A stretch of DNA of 5,309 nucleotides from Planctomycetales bacterium 4484_123 (GTDB taxonomy: Bacteria > Planctomycetota > Phycisphaerae > SM23-33). This document shows, one piece after another, positions 1 to 5,309 of the stretch (positions within the stretch are counted from its first letter, which is position 1; every line of letters begins with the position of its first letter). The stretch spans positions 1 through 5,309 of the forward strand of contig MVCS01000163.1 of the NCBI GenBank assembly GCA_002049885.1. The letters run 5' to 3'. The notes below the pieces were generated by a model. The model saw only the letters and a list, made by a program, of their open reading frames with translations. It had not been told where the DNA came from and searched no databases. Position numbers and translations under genes: made by a program.

Positions 1-347
1 ACGATCTCCTCCTCCAGCCGGCGGCCGGCCTCGCCGACCTCCTTGAAGCCGGCGGTGATGACGATGACGTTGCGCACGCCCGCCCGGGCGCACTGGCGCA
101 TCACCTCCGGCACCGCCGGCGGGGGCACGACCACGATGACCAGCTCCGGGGCCTCGCCGATGGAGGCCAGGTCCGGGTAGCAGCGCAGGCCTTCGATCTC
201 CTCGGCCTTGGGGTTGACCGGAAACACCCGCCCCTCGAAACCGCCGGCGAGCAGGCCGGTGAGGATCTCATGGCCCACCTTGCCCCGCTGGCGGGAGGCC
301 CCGACGACGGCGACGGACTTGGGGTCGAAGAACTTCTCCAGGCTCAT
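1..347 (-). CDS. NDP-forming acyl-CoA synthetase-type CoA-binding protein (ADP-forming acetate-CoA ligase alpha domain or Pat-type), 3' end off window
   Basis: The first 115 codons are visible; the rest lies beyond base 1. The N-terminus begins MSLEKFFDPKSVAVVGASR and continues with GKVGHEILTGLLAGGFEGR and VFPVNPK (about residues 8-47). This is the typical opening of the CoA-binding Rossmann domain of ADP-forming acetate-CoA ligases. The second half, with VIVVVPPPAVPEVM (70-83) and NVIVITAGFKEVGE (93-106), fits the same domain. The family interconverts acyl-CoA, ADP and phosphate with the free acid, CoA and ATP in the cytoplasm. The same domain also forms the front of Pat/PatZ protein lysine acetyltransferases, which end in a GNAT domain. 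The visible part cannot separate the two, because the phosphohistidine, ATP-grasp and any GNAT domain would lie outside the window. The ATG start is supported by family alignment; AAGGA at 360-364 is a possible ribosome site with a long 12-base spacing. The gene follows acuC after 106 bases on the same strand. Confidence 0.88.
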   Translation of the reverse strand, partial: MSLEKFFDPKSVAVVGASRQRGKVGHEILTGLLAGGFEGRVFPVNPKAEEIEGLRCYPDLASIGEAPELVIVVVPPPAVPEVMRQCARAGVRNVIVITAGFKEVGEAGRRLEEEI

Positions 348-397
348 GAGGGCAAGCCGTCCTTTCCGACATGCAGCTCCGCCACGCCCGCTGCGGA

Positions 398-424
398 CCG
401 ACCGGCGCCCGTGCAGCCGGTCGG
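398..424. repeat. Perfect 9-bp inverted repeat between acuC and the downstream gene
   Basis: The arms CCGACCGGC (398-406) and GCCGGTCGG (416-424) are perfectly complementary around a 9-base loop. The element sits about 30 bases after the acuC stop and about 50 bases before the next ATG. No T-run follows on the minus strand, so it is not a classical intrinsic terminator. It could be an mRNA-stabilising or processing hairpin, a partial terminator, or an operator. In DNA this GC-rich a chance origin is also possible. The rest of the 106-base spacer shows nothing else recognisable. Confidence 0.5.
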
Positions 425-453
425 CGGGTGCGGTCCCAGCGCGGTGGAGACGC

Positions 454-1611
454 TCACAGCCCGTGGTAGGCGAAGATGCATTTCTTGACCTTTTCGATGG
501 TCCGGTCGATGGCCTGGTCCACCGCCCGCCGCTGGCGCTCGTCGGGTGCCAGGGCGCGGTCCCGCAGGCCGCCGACCCAGTCGGTGGTTTCCATCATCAC
601 GCCGCCGAGGCCGGGGTTGAGATCGCCCCCTGCCTCGGCCCCACTGAGTATCGCCCACGCCAGCGCCCAGCCGCGAACGGTGTTGGCCACGTGGTATCCC
701 CCGCCGCCGGTGGCCAGCACCGGCTTGCCGAAGCTCAACACCCGCTGGATGACCTCGGCATAGGCGTTGTTGGTCAGGGCGAGGTGTGCCAGCGGGTCGC
801 CCGCCAGGCCGTCCATGCCGAGTTCCAGTGCTATCACGTCCGGCTCGAAGGAGCCGATCAGGGGCACTGCCAGGGCGTCGAAGGCACGCAGGTAGGCCTC
901 ATCGTATGTGCCGACCGGCAGCGGGACGTTGACGCTGTAGCCGGCGCCGGGTCCGGAGCCGATCTCCTCTTCGAAGCCGGTACCGGGGTACAGCGTCCGG
1001 CCGCTCTCGTGGAAGGAGACCGTCATGACGTCCCGCCGGCCGTAGAAGGCCTCCTGCACGCCGTCGGCGTGATGGACGTCCACGTCGAGGAACAGTACGC
1101 GCCGGCCGGCCCCGGTCAGGTGCAGGCACGCCAGGACCACGTCGTTGATGTAGCAGAATCCGGCGGCCCGTTCGGGCCGGGCGTGGTGGTAGCCGCCGGA
1201 AGGGTTGAAGGCCACGTCGGCCTGGCCGTCGGCTATCAGCGCTGCCGCGGTCAGTGACGCCCCGGCCGCCAGGGCGGCGTAATCGTACAGCCCGGTGAAG
1301 ACGGGGCAGTCCTCCGTGCCGAGACCCATCTCCAGTGCCTCGATGCCGAGTTGACCGTCCTGGGCCGAGCGCAGCGCGTCCAGATATCGCTGCGTATGGA
1401 AGGCCAGCAGGGCTTCCGTATCCGCCGGTCTGGGCGCCGCCACCCACCGGCCCGCGCCCGTGAACATGCCCATCGAGGTCAGCGTCCGGTGCAGTTTGCC
1501 TGCCCTCTCGGCGCTAAAAGGGCATTCCGGGGGGTAGTGGTACTGTTCGAGCTGGGGGCAGTGGACGAAGGCCGCTCGAATCGGCTTGTCAGGGCTGGCG
1601 GCGGGCGCCAT
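454..1611 (-). CDS. acuC: AcuC-type histone deacetylase superfamily protein (lysine deacetylase)
   Basis: This 385-residue cytoplasmic protein has the arginase/deacetylase fold and the full class I HDAC active site. The motifs are GGYHHA (139-144) with the charge-relay His142 and His143, GFCYINDVV (151-159), zinc ligands Asp178 and His180 in LDVDVHHADG, zinc ligand Asp267 in LGMDGLAGD, and the catalytic Tyr306 in GGGGYH. From memory these positions coincide with those of human HDAC8, so spacing is fully conserved and the enzyme should be active. The length is close to Bacillus AcuC, which removes the acetyl group from the active-site lysine of AcsA; location in an acs cluster supports that role here. 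ATG 1611 is preferred over an in-frame GTG at 1650: GGGAG (1619-1623) lies 7 bases upstream of the ATG, and nothing similar precedes the GTG. Other small-molecule deacetylases (acetoin- or acetylpolyamine-type) are the main alternative. Confidence 0.93.
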   Translation of the reverse strand: MAPAASPDKPIRAAFVHCPQLEQYHYPPECPFSAERAGKLHRTLTSMGMFTGAGRWVAAPRPADTEALLAFHTQRYLDALRSAQDGQLGIEALEMGLGTEDCPVFTGLYDYAALAAGASLTAAALIADGQADVAFNPSGGYHHARPERAAGFCYINDVVLACLHLTGAGRRVLFLDVDVHHADGVQEAFYGRRDVMTVSFHESGRTLYPGTGFEEEIGSGPGAGYSVNVPLPVGTYDEAYLRAFDALAVPLIGSFEPDVIALELGMDGLAGDPLAHLALTNNAYAEVIQRVLSFGKPVLATGGGGYHVANTVRGWALAWAILSGAEAGGDLNPGLGGVMMETTDWVGGLRDRALAPDERQRRAVDQAIDRTIEKVKKCIFAYHGL

Positions 1612-1618
1612 GGAAAAA

Positions 1619-1623
1619 CTCCC
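1619..1623 (-). promoter_or_regulatory. Ribosome binding site that fixes the acuC start
   Basis: On the minus strand GGGAG is followed by seven bases (TTTTTCC) and then ATG. It is the clearest Shine-Dalgarno sequence in the window, and it selects the ATG at 1611 over the GTG 13 codons upstream. Confidence 0.7.
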
Positions 1624-1652
1624 ACGAGGGGCGGCGAGCCGGGACGGCACTC

Positions 1653-1681
1653 AGTGTAACGCCGCTGCCGGCGTGCCGCAA
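1653..1681 (-). promoter_or_regulatory. Possible sigma70-type promoter upstream of acuC, with an inverted repeat in its spacer
   Basis: On the minus strand TTGCGG (1676-1681) and TACACT (1653-1658) are separated by exactly 17 bases, as for a -35/-10 pair. The match is TTG only at -35, and T, A, A, T of TATAAT at -10. The spacer contains a perfect 6-bp inverted repeat, ACGCCG/CGGCGT (1659-1664 and 1669-1674, 4-base loop), which could be an operator or chance. It lies in the 109-base gap between the kinase stop and the acuC ATG. If real, acuC and the downstream gene could be transcribed separately from acs. The match is modest. Confidence 0.27.
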
Positions 1682-1720
1682 CGTCTCCGCTTGGCCAACG
1701 CAGTCACCTCCTGCCCTCAG

Positions 1721-2338
1721 TCAGCATTCATCGTGCAGGGCTGCCCACATCTGCTCGGCCGTGGTCTCCGGGCCCACGTGAATGGTCCTCACCGGTACAC
1801 CGGCCTGGCGATAGTGGTCCACCAGCGGCAGGATTCGCCTGGCGAAGGTCTCCAGCCGGTTTCGCACGGACCGCATCTCGTCGTCGCCCCTGCCGTCGCG
1901 GTCGCCTCCGATGTTGCTGGCGATCCGCTGGCGGGCGACTTCCGCGGTGCAACGGAGGTATATCACCTCTCGCACGGTCACGATTCGCTCGATGTCCCTG
2001 GCCTGTCCCACGTGCCGGGGCAGGCCGTTGAGCACGGCCAGTTCGTCCGGCCCAAGGTTGCAGCGGTCCAGGAATGCCCGCAGTATCCGTTCGGCAATGG
2101 GGAAGTGCTCATCGGCCAGCAGGGCGCCGCCGGCCAGCACGGCCCGGATGACCTGCACGTCTTCGGGCGTGAGGTATTTCGGCGGCGTTTCGGCGGCGGC
2201 GACGTCGCGCAGTTGCTGGCCGAAGTCGAAGTGCCGGCAGCGCCGGCCGCGCAGGCCGCGGCGCTGGAGCAGCCGGCCCAACGGCGTCTTGCCCGAGCCG
2301 GTCGGGCCGACGAGCAGGATGGCCCGTGCAGGTGCCAT
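1721..2338 (-). CDS. Adenylate kinase-like nucleoside monophosphate kinase with short lid
   Basis: The predicted protein is 205 residues, cytoplasmic, and of the P-loop NMP kinase fold. The Walker A motif GPTGSGKT is at 11-18. HFDFGQQLR (36-44) stands where adenylate kinases have the STGDxLR segment of the NMP-binding region. LNGLPRHVGQA (103-113) matches the adenylate kinase signature (usually LNGFPR). GGDRDGRGDD (144-153), followed by RNRLETFARRILPLVDHY (159-176), corresponds to the R-x-DD...RL...PL-x-x-Y segment after the lid. The usual long lid insertion with its zinc-type or H-bond motifs is missing, so the lid is short. The likely reaction is ATP plus an NMP to two diphosphates. AMP is the natural guess because Acs upstream releases AMP, but UMP/CMP or another small phosphate acceptor is possible. 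The ATG at 2338 is preceded by a weak site, GGAA (2346-2349), with 7-base spacing. The housekeeping adk is probably elsewhere in the genome. Confidence 0.82.
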   Translation of the reverse strand: MAPARAILLVGPTGSGKTPLGRLLQRRGLRGRRCRHFDFGQQLRDVAAAETPPKYLTPEDVQVIRAVLAGGALLADEHFPIAERILRAFLDRCNLGPDELAVLNGLPRHVGQARDIERIVTVREVIYLRCTAEVARQRIASNIGGDRDGRGDDEMRSVRNRLETFARRILPLVDHYRQAGVPVRTIHVGPETTAEQMWAALHDEC

Positions 2339-2361
2339 AGGTTTGTTCCGCTTCGCGGTCT

Positions 2362-2384
2362 GGGCGAGTGTGGCCGGCTCGCCC
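2362..2384. repeat. 7-bp inverted repeat in the leader of the kinase gene
   Basis: The arms GGGCGAG (2362-2368) and CTCGCCC (2378-2384) pair perfectly around a 9-base loop, in the 86-base gap between the carrier stop and the kinase ATG. A smaller CCGC/GCGG hairpin with a 3-base loop (2348-2358) follows next to the weak ribosome site. There is no T-run, so termination is unlikely. A 5' leader structure affecting translation of the kinase is possible but unproven. I see no promoter in this gap. Confidence 0.4.
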
Positions 2385-2424
2385 GGTCTTTCGGCGGCGC
2401 CGCGCGGGCCCGGGTTCGTGCCGC

Positions 2425-3654
2425 TCAGGCCGTGGCCGGCACGGGCCGGCGCCGGGGCGGCCTGACCAGGAAACTCATCGCCGCGGCCGTCACCAGCAGC
2501 CCGGCCGAGCAGTAGTAGGCGAAGGTGAAGCTCTGGGTCCTGTCGAAGACCTTGCCGGCCAGCAGGGCCAGCATGAAGCCGCCCACGCCCCAGGCGGTGA
2601 AGACCAACCCGTAGTTGATGCCGAAGTTCTTCAGTCCGTAGTAGTCCTTGGTGACGGAGGGGAACAGTGAGAGATTGGCACCGTAGTTGGCCCCGATCAG
2701 GGCGGAGATGGCCGTCATGACCGGCACGGCCGACAGGGCCGTGCCCTTTGCGGCCTGGCTCAACAACATGACCAGCGCCGCCTGGAGGACGAAGCAGATG
2801 AACATGGTCTGCTTCCGCCCGATCTTGTCGGACAACACTCCGGCGGCGATACGTCCGGCGCCGTTGCCGATGGCCAACACCGCCACCAACAGGAAACCCA
2901 GCTCCACGCCCGCCTGGAGTTTGGCGATGGCCGCCAACTTGGCGATGACCATCAGTCCGGCCCCGGCGCCGCAGGCGTACATGAACCACAGCACGTAGAA
3001 CTGCCATGTGCGCAGCATTTCGCCGGGCCCGAAGTCATCCTTGTGGGTCTTGGCGCCCGGCTTGGGCGCGGGCATGCCGCCGGGGACGAAGCCCGCCGGC
3101 GGCGGCCGGAGAAGCTGGGCCAGGACCGAGACCACCACCAGGAAGCCCGCGCCGAAGACCAGGACCATGGTCTGGAGGCTGAAGGTGACGGTCAGCCATT
3201 TCGCCAGCGGGGCGGCATATACGCTGGCCAGCCCGAAGCCGGAGACCACCAGCCCGGCGATGAGTCCGGTCTTGGCCGGCGGGAACCACTTCACCGCCGG
3301 CGGCGTGGTGGAGGCGTACCCGAAGCCGATGCCCGCCCCCGCCAGCACGCCGAAGCCGATGACGTAGCCCAGCGGCGAGGTGGTGAAGCTGGCCAGGATC
3401 AGTCCCGCCCCCACCAGCAGCCCGCCGATGCTCGCCACCAGCCTGGGGCCGAGCTTGTCCTGCATCCGGCCCGCCGGGACCATGACCAGACAGAAGACCA
3501 GACAGGCGACGGCATAGGGCAGGGATTTGTCAGCCTCCGACCAGCCCCACTCGGCAGGCACGCCCTTGCTGATGACGCTCCAGGTGTACAGCACGCCCAG
3601 GGCGAGGTTGATGCCCATCGCTGCGAAGGTCACGCTCCAGCCGCGGTTCTTCAC
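2425..3654 (-). CDS. MFS transporter, oxalate/formate antiporter (OFA) family; candidate acetate/monocarboxylate permease
   Basis: This 409-residue inner-membrane protein has 12 predicted helices: about 8-29, 45-62, 72-90, 94-113, 127-149, 158-181, then a long hydrophilic loop to about 213, then 216-240, 251-274, 283-301, 307-331, 344-367 and 377-397. The N-terminal MKNRGW followed by GINLALGVLYTWSV is typical of OFA carriers, as are FGYASTTPPAVKWFP (111-125) and FGINYGLVFTAWGVGG (344-359). MFS loop motifs are GRMQDKLGPR (62-71) and SDKIGRKQ (275-282). In oxalate carrier OxlT the substrate is held by Arg272 and Lys355. Here Arg268 is in a comparable place but position 355, in TAWG, is tryptophan, which argues for a monocarboxylate rather than oxalate. 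The GTG start at 3654 overlaps the acs stop by 4 bases (GTGA), implying translational coupling, and no separate ribosome site is evident. Acetate uptake is inferred from this pairing. Confidence 0.9.
   Translation of the reverse strand: MKNRGWSVTFAAMGINLALGVLYTWSVISKGVPAEWGWSEADKSLPYAVACLVFCLVMVPAGRMQDKLGPRLVASIGGLLVGAGLILASFTTSPLGYVIGFGVLAGAGIGFGYASTTPPAVKWFPPAKTGLIAGLVVSGFGLASVYAAPLAKWLTVTFSLQTMVLVFGAGFLVVVSVLAQLLRPPPAGFVPGGMPAPKPGAKTHKDDFGPGEMLRTWQFYVLWFMYACGAGAGLMVIAKLAAIAKLQAGVELGFLLVAVLAIGNGAGRIAAGVLSDKIGRKQTMFICFVLQAALVMLLSQAAKGTALSAVPVMTAISALIGANYGANLSLFPSVTKDYYGLKNFGINYGLVFTAWGVGGFMLALLAGKVFDRTQSFTFAYYCSAGLLVTAAAMSFLVRPPRRRPVPATA
3651..3654 (-). other. GTGA start/stop overlap joining acs and the OFA carrier
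   Basis: The acs stop TGA (3651-3653) is contained within GTGA, whose GTG (3652-3654) begins the carrier. Such 4-base overlaps usually mean the second gene is translated by ribosomes finishing the first, so the two proteins are made together. With acs broken, ribosomes would stop at 4447, about 790 bases early, which should reduce carrier synthesis unless the acs break is not real. Confidence 0.75.
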
Positions 3655-4296
3655 CGCCAGTGGGTGTCGCCAAGGGTCTCTTTGTCGGTGACGCCCTCGG
3701 CGATCTTGCGCAGGATCCGCCGCATTATCTTGCCGGAGCGGGTCTTCGGCAGGGCGGGTGCGAACTGGATCACCTCCGGGGCGGCGATGGGGCCGATCTC
3801 CTTGCGCACGTGAAGGACCAGCTCTTTCTTGAGTTCCTCGCTCTCACTGACGCCGTCGCGGAGAGTGACGAAGGCGTAGAGGGCCTGGCCCTTGATCTCG
3901 TGGGGCATGGGGGCCACGGCGGCCTCGGCCACCTTGTCGTGGCTGACCAGGGCGCTTTCCACCTCGGCCGTGCCTATGCGGTGGCCGGAGACGTTGACCA
4001 CATCGTCGATTCTGCCCATCAGCCAGTAGTCGCCGTCGGCGTCGATGCGGCAGCCGTCGCCGGTGAAGTACACGTCGGGGAACATGGTGAAGTAGGTGTC
4101 GATGAAGCGCTCGTGGTCGCCCCACATGGTGCGCATCATGCCCGGCCAGGGCTTCTTGATGCAGAGCTTGCCGCCCTCGTTCGGCGCGCACTCGGTGCCG
4201 TCGTCGCGCAGCACCACCGGCTCGACGCCGAAGAAGGGCCGGCAGGCGCTGCCGGGCTTGAGGGTATGTGCGCCGGGCAGGGGCGTGATGAGTATC

Positions 4297-4331
<35 letters not shown>

Positions 4332-4502
4332 GGGGCACCGGCCCCGGCCCACGTGGGTGTAATACCACATCCAGGCCTCGGGATTGATGGGCTCGCCCAC
4401 CGTGCCCAGCACCTTCAATGAACTGAGGTCGTACTTCGCCGGCCATTCATCGCCCTGGCGAATCAGCGCCCGGATGGCCGTGGGGGCGGTGTAGAACTGG
4501 GT

Positions 4503-4509
4503 GATCCTC
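4503..4509 (-). other. Deletion/frameshift junction inside acs
   Basis: On the minus strand the codons for His-Asp-Glu-Asp end at 4504, while Ile-Thr-Gln-Phe-Tyr starts at 4505, one base out of phase. Matching both sides to remembered Acs sequences suggests about 155 bases (3n+2) were lost. No insertion sequence or long repeat lies at the joint, so a simple deletion or a collapsed assembly fits best. Confidence 0.8.
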
Positions 4510-5309
4510 GTCGTGGACGTCGAAGATGAGCCTGTGGCTGAGTGCCACGTGCAGCAGGTAGCCGGCGGTGGTGTGTACCACGCCCTTGGGCTTGCCCGTG
4601 GAGCCGGAGGTGTACAGGATGAACAACGGGTCCTCCGCCTTCATCCGCTCCGGCTCGCAGGTGGCGGAGGACTGGGCCATCAGATCGTCGTACCAGAGGT
4701 CCCGCCCGGCGGTCATGGGGCAGGGCTCGTCGTTGCGCCGAACCACGAGGACCTTCTCGATGGTGGGGGTCTCGGCCAGGGCCTCGTCGGCGATCTTCTT
4801 CAGCGGGATGCTCTTGCCGGCCCGGCGCGAGACGTTGGCGGTGATGAGCACCTTGCAGTCGGAGTCGTTGATGCGGTCGCGCAGGGCGTCCGCGGAGAAG
4901 CCGCCGAAGACCACCGAGTGGATGGCCCCGATGCGGGTGCAGGCCAGCATGACCACCGGCAGTTGCGGGACCATGCCCAGGTAGATGCACACCCTATCGC
5001 CCCTGCCCACGCCCAGGCCCTTGAGCACGTTGGCGAACTTGCAGACCTGCTCGTGGAGCTGCTTGTAGGTGATGCGGGCGTCCTCGTCTATCTCGTCACC
5101 CTGCCAGATGAGGGCGGCCTTGTTCTCGCGCTCGGTGCCCAGGTGGCGGTCCAGGCAGTTGTGGGACACGTTCAACTCACCGTCGGCGAACCAGGTGTGC
5201 TCGATCCGCCTGGCCTTGGTGTCCCAGACATATTCCCTGGCCCGGGTGGGCTTGGTGAACCAGCTCAACAGTTCGGCCTGCTCCAGCCAGAAGCCATCCG
5301 GGTCCTCGA

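Noticed and set aside
208..1257. Long plus-strand open frame (349 codons) opposite acuC
   Set aside because: It is antisense to a gene with complete HDAC motifs. Its translation is low-complexity and rich in Gly, Val, Arg and His with no recognisable domain, as expected for the complementary strand of GC-rich coding DNA.
1612..1650. GTG at 1650 as the acuC start
   Set aside because: It adds 13 residues with no family support and has no ribosome site, whereas the ATG at 1611 has GGGAG at ideal spacing.
2362..2384. Hairpin after the carrier gene as an intrinsic terminator
   Set aside because: No T-rich run follows on the minus strand, and the next gene starts 23 bases later, so operon continuity is more likely.
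1721..3007. Extending the kinase frame upstream into a 428-residue protein
   Set aside because: The first part is an out-of-frame, arginine-rich reading of the carrier gene. Family similarity begins at the ATG at 2338, just before the P-loop.

Overview
The window is a GC-rich stretch of bacterial chromosome in which every supported gene lies on the minus strand. Read in the direction of transcription (from base 5309 down to base 1) the order is: acetyl-CoA synthetase (AMP-forming, acs), a 12-helix MFS carrier of the oxalate/formate antiporter (OFA) family, a small adenylate-kinase-like nucleoside monophosphate kinase, an AcuC-type histone-deacetylase-fold protein, and the first 115 codons of an NDP-forming acyl-CoA synthetase-type protein. 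The two outer genes run off the window. The long plus-strand frames are GC-rich shadows of these genes. The only gaps are three intergenic spacers of about 85 to 110 bases.

The source organism cannot be fixed from sequence alone. High GC, the unusual short-lid kinase with a GPTGSGKTPLG P-loop, and the combination of Acs, OFA carrier and AcuC resemble what I recall from Planctomycetota and some deltaproteobacterial-type genomes. I hold this only weakly.

The genes make one coherent theme, acetate handling. Acs would turn acetate, ATP and CoA into acetyl-CoA, AMP and PPi. The OFA carrier overlaps acs by 4 bases and is a candidate monocarboxylate (acetate) permease. The kinase could return AMP to the ADP pool. 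AcuC is the type of lysine deacetylase that reactivates acetylated Acs. The last gene is either an ADP-forming acetate-CoA ligase or the front of a Pat-type protein acetyltransferase, which would be the matching acetylating enzyme.

The most notable anomaly is that acs is not intact. At about base 4505 the frame shifts, and by comparison with remembered Acs sequences about 51 residues (about 155 bases) are missing, including the acetate-pocket segment. Either the gene is a recent pseudogene or the assembly is collapsed here. The neighbouring genes look intact, with complete catalytic motifs in AcuC and the kinase.
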